NCBI GenBank assembly: GCA_030847615.1
Contig: JAUMIR010000004.1
Span: 222,569,001 to 222,633,000 of the forward strand
Source: Gambelia wislizenii
Taxonomy: Eukaryota; Chordata; Lepidosauria; Squamata; Crotaphytidae
DNA length: 64,000 nt
Direction of reading: 5' to 3'
Both the position numbers and the translations under genes were made by a program. Shown piece by piece: positions 34,340 to 45,712 of this stretch; positions within the stretch are counted from its first letter, which is position 1, and the number at the start of each line of letters is the position of its first letter. The notes beneath the pieces are model-generated. The model did no database searches and was not told the origin of the DNA. It was given only the letters and a program-made list of their open reading frames with translations.

Positions 34340-35285
34340 ATGCTATCCAACCTTAAGGTGGTTCCTGTGAAGTATTTATAAAGAAAACCTCTCTGGATCC
34401 TGCCATGCTGGATAATTTCTAACCTGTTTTCTCCCATTTGTCATTCTTGGCCAAGATACTTCAGCATATGGTGGCCTCTCGGCTCCAGTTCTTGCATAAA
34501 ACAGATAATCTAAAGCCAGGGTGTGGGAAATGGGGTTGCATGCAGCCCCCATCTGGTTTTAGACACTTTTCAGTATGGCTGCAGACCTGCATTGGGGACT
34601 GAGGCACCCTGGTAGGTCATCAGTACAAGAAGAAAAAGGAAAAAGAACCCTACTTGATCAACTGGACCTTACATTGACATATACTGCCATGGACTATGGC
34701 ATCTTTCTAGACCATTTGGCAGGGAAGGATATGAGAGGCACTATTCAGCAATGGTTTTATTTCTTTCCTGATAGTTTCAGAAGATGGTGTTAGGTGAATC
34801 ATGTTAGATGCCTTGGCTGTTGTTCCTCAGGGTTTGATCTTATCTGTGCAAGAGATCATGAAGGAATTTCGGGTGTGTTGCCATACATAAGTTGTGCACA
34901 GTTCTGATTCTTTTTTTCAGCCATTACCAGGGAAGCTGTGTTCTGGATCAATGTCTGGAAGCAATCATAGGCTGGGTGAGGGCTAATAAAGTGAGACTTA
35001 ATGCAGACAAGACAGAAGTGCTTCTGTCAAGAGACAGATGGGCTCTAGAACAGGAATATAACTGTTTGAATGGAGTAACATTCCCTTTGAAAATCAGGTT
35101 TGCAATTTGGGGGTGCTTCTGGACTGTGGCTATAGCCTGAAGTTTCTTTTATCTGCTCAGGCTGGTGCACCAACTGCACCTATTCCTGATGAAACCAAAA
35201 CTGGCCAAATTGACACATGTCTTATGTATGTCCTCTCTGGATTACTGCAGAACAAAATTCTTCTCTTGGCTTGTTCCTACTAGAA
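34340..35285 (+). pseudogene. L2-type LINE RT fragment
   Basis: Broken frames give recognisable L2/CR1-superfamily pieces in the expected order. They are FLAKILQHMVASRLQFLH (RT palm entry), a degenerate DYGIFLDHLAGKDMRG and SFRRWC segment, QCLEAIIGWVRANKVRLN with ADKTEVLLS (post-catalytic), and LVHQLHLFLMK with VLCMSSLDYC (thumb region). The catalytic FADD block is not readable. It is old and non-functional. The TTTC tract follows it. Confidence 0.65.
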
Positions 35286-35301
35286 GGGAAGAGGAGAGGG
35301 G

Positions 35302-35361
<60 letters not shown>
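35302..35361. repeat. (TTTC)n microsatellite
   Basis: About 15 CTTT units, which create false Phe/Leu/Ser open frames. Confidence 0.95.
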
Positions 35362-35363
<2 letters not shown>

Positions 35364-37755
35364 CCAGCCGGTCATTGTGGCTCACCACCCTCCACTCCCT
35401 ATGGGGAGTGTGGGACACTAGAACAGTGTGAGAGCTAGCAGAAAGGGGAAATTTATAGAAATCACACCCCCTCTATTTCATTAGCAGAATATTCCAGAAA
35501 AGAAAAAAGAGACTGCCTCGAGCCCAACATATTGTGAAAACTGGAGGGGCCTGCTAAGTTTTACTAGTAGTAAATCTCAGCTGCTTCCATTGTATATTTC
35601 TGTTTGCTTTTACTTCTCATAATTCATGAAATTAAAGGATGGGGGGGGAGAATTTAGTCTTTTTATTTGCTTCCTAACACTTACTGAAGGCTTCATGGTA
35701 AACAGCATGGGAGATAATGAAAGGTAAAACTTCCATCTCAAAAGACTTGATTCATCCAAATTATTGGGACAATCACTTAGGTTAAATATTTAGCCCAGAA
35801 GGCAGTATAAAATCTCATCAAAATTCAAGCCATGCATAAATGATCTCAACCTGCAGCATCTATTTACTCCACACAACATGCCAGTCACATTTCTCACACA
35901 GCAGATTGGAAGTAATGATCAAACAGATAAGGATGAAAGACTAAACATGTGCTATACCACCCATATATAATTTGGTTGGAGGCAAACCTATTAATAGTGT
36001 CCTGCAACAGCTTACAGGGTTGTTGTCATTTTCCCAGGCAATAGAAAAATATATGTCAGCTGTTAGAGAAAAAGAAGAGGAAAACAGTAAAAAAAAATCT
36101 AATAAAAAACATGTGGCATATACAAAGAAGCCAAATTTGGAGGCAGGAGATCATTTTCCAAAGCTGAATGGTGCTTTGGTAGGCCAGCAAAAACAAACAT
36201 AATGCTAGAAAATGGACATTGGATGATGTCCATGAGGATGACGGCAATAAATGTGCCTCAAATGATAGATGTTCTTTTGCATGGCTTGGTATATATGCAT
36301 ATAAAATTCTATTACTCACACATATCACTCTTATGTATAATACTGTAATATTCTCAATCAATCCTCTTTGGCCTGGAGATAGGATAAAAGAAGAGGGCAT
36401 ACAGTAGCTAGGATTGCAGGAAGTGATTTTAGCCTGGCTCCATCATGTGATTGGGCTTATCAAAGCAAAGGGCCACTAAGCCCAGAGCTGTTGTGATGGC
36501 AGAGCAGCAGGAAGCTGGGGCTATATAGAGCTGTCATTGTAGGATTGGAAGCAACGGTTATGCATGGGCTCATATGACGTCTCCCCGGATGTGAATAACT
36601 TTAAAGATCCAATTATTTACCAGAATATATAGGTTCCTTTATTCCATGTAAAATCCTGTGAGCTAGTTCAACAGAGTAAACAGGCCACTTTTCTGACGCC
36701 TGAACTAAAGCTAAATTCATATCCATTTAACCAGTGGAGGTAATGTAAAAGACAAAAAGAAAATTAATACTCCCTTCAAGCAAAATGCCTCAAGCTCTTG
36801 CTCACCTCAGGCAAGGCAGGGCTCACCATTCTGAAACTGGGGTTCAACGTAATTTAATATTCCAGCTAGTCCTGGTGTCAGACCAGAAGAGAAATGACTT
36901 TTCCTTTCTGTCTTCTCCCATTTAATGCAAAGCAGTAAATGAAATGTTACAAGCCACTCACGCTGGCATGACAAATTTCAAGTAAATAAGTCTTCTGACT
37001 GTTGCCAAGATGTACACTGAGATTTGGTGCTTGGCATTCAAAATTAGATAACCTTACTTGAGTAACTACATTCACTGTATCCACAAAAATGACAAATAAA
37101 TCAACAATAATTGAAGTACTAAAAGTGTCTAATTTCCAGCACAGTGCTTCAAGCAACAACTGAAATTAAAAAACTGTTAAAATGCAGCTACATACCCATA
37201 CAATCTTGTCATGAATGCACTGAAGCAAAGGTTAACAGAAAGAATGAATATGCATTCTCAGTTGAAAGCAACATTCTCCCATGTATGGGTGGGATGAAAA
37301 GAATAAATGCCAGGTCTTTGGTGGGCATCATATACCTCTTGCCAAGACTTCTTTTGAGTATCTCTCAAGCAAGAAACACAGAGCTAGTTGTGTATAGGTG
37401 GTGGCACCCTGGAACAGAGCATGGGGAAGGTTCTTTTTATGGAGTACAGCTCCCAGCATTCCCTGCAAAACCATGGATGAAGGCATGCTGTTTTGGTGAT
37501 TCTGGGAGCTGTAGTTCAAAAAATAACTTTCCTAAGAGCTGCCCTATACTAGGAGCTTTGGTGGCAACTGCTGCACAGGGTCATAGATGGTACACTAGCC
37601 ATGTGTTAGAATCCTATCAACAACCATGTGAAGGTACAACCAGATCAAAAGCATGAGTGGCACAAGGCAACAAGCAAGCACCATGACTTGAGCTGGAGCA
37701 TTCAAACCTCTAACCCAGCCTTCCTTGAAACGGTATCTTCCTGGTGTCTCAGGGC
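35362..37755. other. No gene recognised
   Basis: A long unassigned stretch with domain-less open frames. CTGGGAGCTGTAGTTCAAAA at 37502 belongs to a common palindromic repeat. Confidence 0.3.
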
Positions 37756-38352
37756 TTGTTTATATGGTCAAAATAATCCTCATAGAATGCACATGGAAGG
37801 CTATCTGTACATACAGACATTCACATTGACATGTCTCATTCAGAAGGGGGGAAGCTGAATCCACAGTAAACTCTGTCTGGGAAGCCTTCAGGGTTTCTTC
37901 CGGAGTTTTTCAAAAGCTCCGTAGAGAATGTGAATGTGCGATTGTAGGACATTTGCATTTGCGTTGTTGTGACTAGGCAGCACAAGCTGATTGGACGGAC
38001 AAGCATGAGGAATGGGGCTTAGAAACAGGGAAAGCACCTGCTGCTGCCAAGTTGGATTTTCGGCTAAGCGAGAGATCGGTAAGTCGATAAAACAGCAATC
38101 TTCTACTCATCTTTTTTTCTTTTCTTTCTTTCATAATATGAAATATTGCTTGTGTGCACCATAATAAATGGTTTTTTTAAAAAATTTGGAGTTGGAAGAT
38201 TTTAAAACATGAGTAAATCAGTCACAGTTGCCATCTTGGCTAGGGGGCATGCAAAGTTTAGGGGTGGGCTATTTATCATTAAGACAGGTCGGAGTGCTGT
38301 AAATTGCTAGCAATCCAGTTTAGATTGTATTTTCCCCTTGTGTAGATGGGAC
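37756..38352. repeat. Dispersed repeat, copy 1 (with 60668-60990)
   Basis: AATAATCCTCATAGAAT, GAAGCTGAATCC, AGCTGATTGGACGGACAAGCATG and a following GGGGCTTAG segment align by eye with 60680-60960 (AATAATCTTAATAGAAT, AGCTGATTGGTCAGACATGCATG). Possible ends are AGGGCTTGTTTATATGG and CCCTTGTGTAGATGGGAC, which are loosely inverted. It is probably a DNA transposon of unknown family. Confidence 0.4.
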
Positions 38353-38415
38353 TTTAGATTACAATTCCCATCATACACAGCAAACATGAGACTTGTAGTC
38401 CAACACACCTGGAAG
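38353..38415. repeat. ACAATTCCCATCAT palindromic repeat fragment
   Basis: ATTACAATTCCCATCATACA followed by GACTTGTAGTCCAACACACC is the half-hairpin seen in several other places here (41071, 54713). Confidence 0.4.
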
Positions 38416-38861
38416 ACAACACAGGCTTCTTGTGTCAACATTTCATACTTGCAATCCTGTGGCTCCTTAGGAGCACACTGAATCATAAAATGAAATTACA
38501 AGCCTTTATTTTATTCAAAGGACATATTCTAAGACCAGGATTGATAGCCTATTAATATTTCAGAATATTATGCCTATCTAGGACTCTTGGTAAATGCCCC
38601 CTACTCTCCCCTTTCCCCTACAGGATGTTTTGGGGCATTCTGAAGCAAAAAAAAAAGTTTTTGGATCACTGGGGGGGGGGAATACAGAAATGGCTCGGGG
38701 AGCACATGCAGCCTATGAGCCACTTTCCCCACCTTGCTTCATGGGTTCAAAAATGACATGGGTAATGGCAGGGTGGGAAACTATAAAATATTCAGGGTCC
38801 TCATTGGCCTCTAAAGAGAGTTTCAAAGGCCACAGGATCCCCTCTACCAAACCAAACAGTC
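38416..38861. other. No gene recognised
   Basis: Contains a nine-base A run and a nine-base G run near 38650-38680; no coding signal. Confidence 0.3.
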
Positions 38862-38864
38862 TTT

Positions 38865-39215
38865 GGACATTTTCAGACAGCGTTTTAGCATGCCTACCAT
38901 GGGAGGAGCTCCCAGGAGAGGGACGGCGCTCTTGCACGGCAGGGGGTCGTTTTCAGACGCCACCATCCCTCTCCTGAAACCATCAGTCTCACTTCCGTGA
39001 AGCTTCAGAAGCCGCAGAGCCATATTTTAATCACGGAAGTTGCCCATGATTAAAATATGTCTCTGTGGCTTCCAAAGCTTCACGGAAGTGACACTGATAG
39101 TTTCGGGAGAGGGATGGCGGCGTCCGAAAATGACCCCCTGCCGCACAAGAGCACCGTCCCTCTCCTGGGAGCTCCTCCCGTGGTAGGCATGCTAAAACGC
39201 TGTCTGAAAATGTCC
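38865..39215. mobile_element. 351-bp palindromic GGA..TTATCAGA-group element
   Basis: The left end GGACATTTTCAGACAG and right end CTGTCTGAAAATGTCC are exact inverted repeats. The match runs through both arms (38865-39033 and 39047-39215) to a 13-nt loop. The arms have equal length and about 13-14 mismatches, mostly transitions, or about 92% identity. TTT flanks each side (38862-38864 and 39216-39218). It is GC-rich relative to its surroundings and has no open frame. Confidence 0.9.
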
Positions 39216-39313
39216 TTTGTCTCCCATGCCCTCTAGGGCTCAAGAGGGAAATTTTACCAAGTGTTCCCTCTCCCCAGCTGTTTTAAGATCAGAAGAGGCC
39301 CTTTTTTACAACA

Positions 39314-39619
39314 GGAAATGACTCAGGACCAAAAAAAAAAAAAAAAGCATCCCAAATCACATCAGAAGAATGGGAAAATAACAGAAAGGGTGATATTATC
39401 AGATACCCAAATCCTCAGCCATTCCTTGGGCATAGTGTTGGCATGGACAAGGCATCACCTTTTTATTGTCAGGCTAAGCCATCAATAAAAACAGATGCCT
39501 TATTCATGCCCACATTATGCCTGCAGAACGGCTGAAGGATGATGTCATCTGATAATGTTGCCCATTTTTGTTATTGTTGCATTCTTCTGACAAGGTTTTT
39601 GTTGCATCTGATAAAGTCC
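39314..39619. mobile_element. GGA..TTATCAGA-group element, short subfamily
   Basis: It ends in GCATCTGATAAAGTCC and shares the interior of 9095-9404: ATCAGAAGAATGGGA, ATTATCAGATA, AAGGCATCACC, TAAGCCATCAATAAAA and CATCTGATAATGTTGCCC. The left end, GGAAATGACTCAGGACC, is diverged and contains a 16-base A run. Flanking triplets ACA and TCA differ by one base. Confidence 0.65.
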
Positions 39620-41070
39620 TCAGAAGTCACCTTCCAAGTTACTTCCTGATAGGAAAAAAGCCCCTCTTGGACCTAAAGAGGGGGCCAAAGAGGGGGCAAA
39701 ATTTCTTCCCATATTCCCTATAGGATGTTTTGGGAACTATAGGGTTTGTGTGCTTTTAAAATAGACCTTGAGGCCACACTTTTTCTGTCCTTGGGTGATG
39801 GTGATCACTGCTTGTCATGCCAAACTCATGTTGCTGCTTAAAGCAGGGGACCTGAGGACCTCATATGACACTAGGTGGCACATCAGGGCCACAGACAAAT
39901 GAGCAGAAACATCCATGTAGATGTACATGAACACACACATAGGGACTGCTTCCCATCCAATGAGACCAGAGGATAGCGTCCCTCAGGAGCAGATGTTTAG
40001 TTGCTCTCCCTGCTGGCATCCAGAATGCTTTTTACCTGCTTTGAGGCAGAGCCAAAGCTTGGAAAAATTACTTTTTTAGAATACATCCCCCAGAATCCCC
40101 CAGCTGGCATGGTTACTTTTCCAAACCCTGTTCTAGGGTCAACACTGATGCTTTTATTTACATATTCAAATGTTTTTCTATACAAAAGTGATGCTAATAC
40201 ACTTCTTCAAGTTAGATGAATTTGAATATGTGAACTTTGACCAGAGGGAAAAAATGTGAACACCAAAACACAGTAGAATACTGTGAGTGGTGTGTCAAAA
40301 CAAATAAAAATAGAGAACCAGCTCCTTCTCATATGGTACATGGTTGCTTAAGGTGATATCTCTTCCTTAATGTAAACAAAAATTCAAAGGGAATTGCTGT
40401 TTTGGAATTTACAGGCAACCAGAAGATAATTATAATCTCTGTAATTCCACTATCCATGTCTGATGTGGAGACATTTGTGTGTGTGTTTTTAAATGTTTTT
40501 AATTAAAAGCTTAAAGGTAAAAGAGATCATTGCTTGCAGGGGGAAAAGGGCTTTAAAATAGCACACAGGCATGCTGCAAGAAAGAACCAGAGGATTTTGT
40601 CTTACATGGTCAAACTAAACCTTAGCAAAAACAAACTGTATAGAGTGTTTTCAATCATTATACCTCAGTGGAAAACTAAAAATCAAAAGTGGGCAAGATA
40701 TAGGAGTAAGCACTAGAAGCCTTATCCCCCCAGCCTAAATCACCCCAATGTGCTCCCTCATCTCTTTAAAGCTGAGCTAGAGAATGTAATTCACACCTTC
40801 CTAACATTTGTGAACAACTGTTTCAAATTCCCAGTTTCCAGAACTTCCTATTAAATCAAGAGTAGGATAAATTATACTTTTATTCACAATTGGACAAGTG
40901 GGTTTTTAAAACATATTCATAAAATGCATTTGCTGATTCTTTCCCCTCCACCCCCACCACATTGCTCCTTTTATGCTTCAGTGGACACCAGATTTCCTCA
41001 GCTGCCCAGTGAGCTCCTGAGAAAAGATACTGTGAAGAGACTTCCTGGGGACTTACAGAGGTTGTTAGTC
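39620..41070. other. No gene recognised
   Basis: Unassigned sequence with domain-less open frames. A frame near 40980-41060 lacks a splice donor. Confidence 0.3.
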
Positions 41071-41176
41071 TTTTGTCCTCCAGATGTTTTGGATTTCACC
41101 TGCCCAAAGCCAGACCCAGGAAGGTCAATGTTCAGGGATTCTGGGAGCTGAAGTCCCAAACATCTAAAAGGTCAAA
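41071..41176. repeat. CCTCCAGATGTTTTGGA palindromic repeat
   Basis: CCTCCAGATGTTTTGGATTTC at the left and GAAGTCCCAAACATCTAAAAGG at the right are imperfect inverted repeats about 105 bp apart, with GATTCTGGGAGCTG in between. This is a common amniote hairpin repeat. Confidence 0.5.
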
Positions 41177-41225
41177 GGTTAAGAACAGTAACTGTTCAAG
41201 CCAAGGCTGACATCTGGGAAACTGA

Positions 41226-41452
41226 GGCCAAATTCACACTATACAAATAATCCAGTTTGAAACTGGATTATATGCCATGACGCCTTCCTATGAAATCCTG
41301 GGATTTGTAGTTTGGTGAGGCACCAGCACTCTTTGGCAGAGAAGGCTAAAGACCTTCTACAACTACAAACCTCAGGATTCCATAGGAAGGACCCACGGCA
41401 AATAATCCCGTTTCAAACTGGATTATTTGTGTCATATGGATATGGTCCGAGA
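41226..41452. mobile_element. Palindromic CCTGGGATTTG-type MITE, 227 bp
   Basis: AATTCACACTATACAAATAA with TCCAGTTT and its counterpart AAACTGGATTATTTGTGTCAT are inverted. The arms continue via CTTCCTATGAAATCCTGGG / AGGATTCCATAGGAAGG to a loop around CACCAGCACTCTTTGGC. It is the best-preserved copy of its family in the window. No open frame. Confidence 0.65.
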
Positions 41453-42201
41453 GGCCCAGTCAAGTACTCTGAAAGAATTGTCTCAGGGGCATGAAGTGTC
41501 TCAGGGGCAGGCCACATGGGTGATTCAAGGGGGCAATTTTGACCTCTAGGGGCCTTCTGTAGGCTGTGTTTTTTCCCCCAATGTCAAGAAGTTAACTTCT
41601 ACGGTAAAACCACTTTTTCACAAACTGTTCTTTAGAGAGGATTTGCCACAAAAACAAACAAAATATTGGGTGTCTCCAGTTGTCCAGGAGCTCCCAAAAT
41701 GGGTGGAAAGCACATGTGGTATACAGCCTATGTATTGGCCATCCCTGTTTTCACGCAGCATCAGTTCCTCAAACAAAAATCATGCCCTTAAAGCTCCTCT
41801 ACTTAAAGCTTCTCTTGCATACAAAATGCAAAACTCTGGGCTGGATTAGATGGGACACCATTCCCACATTGTCCTTTCCACTCCAAGCTGATTTAGATTA
41901 GTATGATTATCTATCCTAAGAATTGTATCTTTTATTTTCTCTGTGGCTAACAAGCAATGGTTATGTTCCATGAGATGGCTAAACTTAACAAACAAAAACA
42001 TTATCTTAGTCATATCTTGATAAATATGCATATTTTTGTGATAAGGTTTTCCATAGCATTAACTTTTCCTTTGTCCTCAAAGGAATTCTCTTACCCTAAA
42101 TCTAGTGCCTTAAGTTCTGGTGCTGCCTTCTTCTCATTCTCCATCTCCAACTCTCAAAACCACCTGAGGACTGCCTTTGGAGAATTTTGCAACCCTCCAG
42201 G
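41453..42201. other. No gene recognised
   Basis: Unassigned; open frames lack domains. Confidence 0.3.
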
Positions 42202-42204
42202 AAG

Positions 42205-42783
42205 GGAGATTATCAGACACGGCTAATGTTAAACGTGGTGCCATAACGCAAAAGGACCCCAATATCAGATGACGACATTCTTTTGCATTCCACTGATGTC
42301 ATTATAGCAGTTCTTTTTATTGACGAGCTGAACTGTCAATAGAGCCCCCATTGCGATTTGGTGTCGGCATTGCCAGCGTGTGAAACCTCGAGCCATTTAA
42401 CTCCCGTGAATGCAGCGTCAATGGGCAGTCCTGCCAGAACACTTCCAGGTGAGAGTGCCACTACCAGCTAAGTGACACACTTTTTATGACCCTCTCTAGG
42501 TTACTTGTAAGTTTTAAACTGTGTTTTTGTACTTAGTGTAACTTTTTTTGTATGTTATTTAACTTTTTATTTTTGAATTTCCCGCACTCACATCTTCCTG
42601 CGAGAATGGATGGATTTCAGTCCAGGAAGTGAATGGACCTCCATGAGAGCTCAGTTCACTCCTGGGCTGCCTTACAACACAAGACAAGGTAAGTGCGGTG
42701 GGGAGGGTTATTGTGCCAGGACAGGGACAGGATTGGAGATTGTGGGACAGGAACACTTTTTGCACTCCTGTCTGATAATCTCC
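42205..42783 (+). mobile_element. GGA..TTATCAGA-group DNA transposon, 579 bp, intact ends
   Basis: The left end GGAGATTATCAGACA and right end TGTCTGATAATCTCC are exact inverted repeats. AAG flanks both sides (42202-42204 and 42784-42786). In this orientation the core reads CACTTCCAGGTGAGA (donor-like CAGGTGAGA at 42446-42454), CAGCTAAGTG at 42465-42474, and later ACAAGGTAAGTG near 42684. It is related to 20900-21253 and 50340-50937. No transposase. Confidence 0.85.
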
Positions 42784-42786
42784 AAG

Positions 42787-43821
42787 GTTTTAGGATTCAA
42801 AGGGCTGCTGTTAGGAAGAATGATCACCACCTTCCGACTCCACTGCTGTTCTCTCAAGCAGAAGTTTAGATGGAGATACTTCCCAGTGTGTGTGAACATG
42901 TGAAACTGCTTGTTGCTCTTTAAGTGAGACAACTGGTTCATCTAGCCCCGCCAGCAAAGTCTTCTCTGACTAAAACATAGGTCTGCAAGATCTCATGGTT
43001 AGCTCTGTTCCTGAGCCCTTCTCAGAGTTGCCAAGGATGAAATGTGTGCTTTTACTACTGAGGCACAATATTACTCCTATATCCTTTATGCTCTCTCTTT
43101 TTATAGCAAACTTAATCCATCCAGATGGAACACTTGCAACATATAGGACATCTAGATGATATGGAATCTATAGGAACATCTATTTCAGTAGAGGCTTGCC
43201 TGTGCTGGAGCAAATGACTTTCAAATCTCTTGCATGTGTGTTCTCTGATTATACAGGTGCTAGCATATCCTCTGCAAAATAATACCATTACAGTGAATGG
43301 GATTTCTTCAAGATGAATACATTATGATCTGCAGCTCTGACTCATATGCAAATTAATATTCCATAAATATTTGCAGTACTGCAGCTTAGTCTTCTACCTC
43401 TTAGCAAGTGTCATAAACTCCTTAAAGCACTTTATGTTGCTTTTTAAAATCTATTTTAAATAAAATGTTGGGTTTAACAAATCTTTTTCTTTCTTCATTC
43501 TCTCATTCATTCATTCATATGCCACTTTTTGGCCCAAAAGCCCAAAAGATAGTGAACAGCATATTAATGGAACAAAAATATGCAAGAAAAGCTCAATAAA
43601 ATATGATAAATCAATAAGCAAACAAAACAATGTGAGGCAGTTTATCACAACACAGACAAGAGTTAAAGAAAGGTGCATAAAACTAAAGGATGAAAGAGTA
43701 TTCTCAGCACACCTATGTTACAAGAAAAGATGTACTGGATTAGACTAAAGCCCTAGGTCAGCATTCTGCTCCCACAGTGGCCAAGCAGATGCCTAATGCA
43801 GATACATAAACAGGACACAAA
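42787..43821. other. Unassigned, with a possible L2 end at 43497-43680 on the minus strand
   Basis: CATTCATTCATTCATATGCC with ACTTTTTGGCCCAAAAG and AATAAAATATGATAAATCAAT resembles a reversed L2-type 3' end (AT-rich tail next to a degenerate GCCTT box). Nothing else is recognised. Confidence 0.3.
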
Positions 43822-44040
43822 GGCCAGGATAGTGTAGTGGTTTGAGCATTGGACACTAGGGTATGAATCCCCACTTAGCCATGGAAACTCACTGGGTGAC
43901 TCTCAGCTTCAAAGGAAGGCAAAAGCAAACCTCTGAACAAATCTTTCCAAGAAAACCCCATGATAGGCTCACCTTAGGGTCTCCATAAGTCAAAAATGAC
44001 TTGAAGTCACACAACAACAACCACAACAAGAAGAAGCAAC
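43822..44040 (+). mobile_element. tRNA-derived SINE with AAC-rich tail (family B)
   Basis: The head is TAGTGTAGTGGTTTGAGCATT and the B-box region GGTATGAATCCCC. The body has GGAAACTCACTGGGTGACTC, CCAAGAAAACCCCATGATAG and CATAAGTCAAAAATGACTTG, and it ends ACACAACAACAACCACAACAA. It is the best preserved family B copy. Confidence 0.8.
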
Positions 44041-44639
44041 AAGACATGCATGCACACAATGGTACTGGCTTGCTCATGCACCCCAGTAATTGGCATTTGG
44101 AGATGTACTGCTTCTGATACTGAAGGGAGTATGTACCATTATGACTAAAAATCAGTGATATTGTTGTCCATTATGAACTAGTCTAATCACCTTTTAAACT
44201 AGCACTACTTCTTGAGATAGTGAATTCTACAGTTTATCATAAGCAGGGAAAGTGCAGCATGCAGGAGTCCCTGTGACTACTCATCCCATCTCTCTGAAAA
44301 TATTTGTGGGTAATTTTTTTGTTTCACCCCTCAAAGTAGACAATACCATCTCCTAGCATTATTTTGTGCTTTGGGGACCTCTCCTCACCTTTATTAGTCT
44401 CAAACTGAGGTTTTCCCAGACAGGAAGTGACCAAACAGAAAGTGGAAAATGCCTCAGGATGCAGCAAAATGGCCAGCAGGCTATCACTGAAGCTTTAGTG
44501 ATGGTATAGGACAGTTGGGAGAAAAACAGTAAACTTTTAGGGGTTGGTGGTAGTAAAATGAGGGTTCCTGCCCTCAAGGGTCCCACACGGTCCAACCCCT
44601 ACAAGTTGACCCAAACATTGTAGTTGTTTGTCTTAGGGG
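44041..44639. other. No gene recognised
   Basis: Unassigned sequence. Confidence 0.3.
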
Positions 44640-45256
44640 TGTTTTACCTTTTCCACCTCTACATATCCTTTTTATGGGACAGAGACCAGACTATACACAG
44701 TATTCTAATGTCCTCCAACATGGAATTTCTTATTTTCACAGCCAATATATGCCAACATTTTCATCGAACTCTTCAACAAAGCCTCAAGATCCCATTCGGG
44801 GTCAGTCCTGGTCCATTCTCAGTAGCTTATGTATGCATTTAGGATTTTTGGCCTCACTGTGTGATGCAAGTGAGGCCAAAAATCCTAAATTCTTTAACTG
44901 AACCATATTTGGTCATTTTAATGCCTGTTTCACAGAATGTTAGGAGGTTCTTTTGGAGCTCTCAACTCTCCCTCTTTTTTGCTTTAATCAACCTAAATAG
45001 TGTGGTGAAAACCATGTCACCTTGCAAGGCTTTTCAATTTATTCCCACACTTCTGTTCTTTAACCACCTAGCAATCCAGAAGGCAACCAATCTCTTACCA
45101 AAAGCCTTTGGAAAATCCACATAAACACTATTGGGCCACTCCTCATACATATTTGTTGATGCACTTAAATAACTGTAAAGGTTAGTGAAACAGGACCTAC
45201 CCGTGCAAAAGCCATGCTCTAGTTCAGCAAGACCTGTCCTTCCATATGCTTGATAA
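44640..45256 (-). pseudogene. CR1-type LINE, downstream part
   Basis: On the minus strand, broken frames read EHGFCTGRSC and TNLYSYL, then SVYVDFPKAFG, which are RT motifs of the CR1/L2 superfamily (HGF.KGRSC.TNL and VYLDF.KAFD). Further on comes EYCV plus a degenerate SGLCPIKR. It joins across the Helitron-like insert to 45713-46254: KLVETMIIDK, then IIKHMEG and GQVLLN, runs straight into EHGFCTGRSC apart from one frameshift. The LINE is old and dead. Confidence 0.6.
44837..44890. repeat. Perfect 22-bp hairpin
   Basis: Arms 44837-44858 and 44869-44890 are exact reverse complements around the loop GTGTGATGCA. It lies inside the CR1-type LINE remnant and is unlike the rest of that element. 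Confidence 0.85.
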
Positions 45257-45712
45257 TCTATATATATAATTCTCTTGGGTATGTTGCCTTTCCCAGTGTG
45301 CTAATTGGCTGCTCAGGAAACACACCCCACCAATTACCACTCACATGCAAATTCCCTCTCCACCTCACAATGCACTCCTATCACTCAGTCTGTGTCCCAG
45401 ATGGGGACCCAGACAGTCAACTGGCAGCTGTGATGGACCACCTGCAATGGGACCAGGCAGTTAACTGGTGGTGGTGGTGGAGGGTCATCTGCAGAGGAAC
45501 GCAGGTAGTTAACTAGTGGTGGCGGTGGCCACAGTGGCAGCAGGGCAACAGAGAGAGTCACCCTCAGCAATTCCAGGAAAAGTGTGGAACACTGAGAAGG
45601 GGGAGAAGGAATTTTAAAATCCATCAGCCTACCTTACAGGGTTGTCATGAGGTCTACCAGGTTATTTGGGGGAATTTTTTTAAATGACGTATGTTATGCC
45701 AGGTATAGCTAG
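45257..45712 (+). mobile_element. Helitron-like element, 456 bp, non-autonomous
   Basis: It begins TCTATATATATAATTC directly after A (45256) and ends GGTATAGCTAG directly before T (45713). That fits the Helitron rule of insertion between A and T with TC at the start and CTRR at the end, and no target duplication. Removing it restores continuity of the CR1-type LINE reading on the minus strand, an independent check on both borders. A stem-loop before the CTAG is degenerate. The GGTGGTGG tract at about 45460-45530 gives false Pro-rich frames. Confidence 0.65.

Noticed and set aside
35165..35438. Phe/Leu/Ser-rich membrane-like frames
   Set aside because: They are translations of the TTTC microsatellite.
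37144..37656. 170-codon open frame as a gene
   Set aside because: It has no recognisable domain and includes a fragment of a common hairpin repeat (CTGGGAGCTGTAGTTC).
40980..41065. Possible exon after GCTTCAG
   Set aside because: One frame is open but no GT donor follows, and the sequence runs into a hairpin repeat.
45250..45624. Trp-rich and Pro-rich frames on opposite strands
   Set aside because: Both come from a GGTGGTGG-type tract inside the Helitron-like element.
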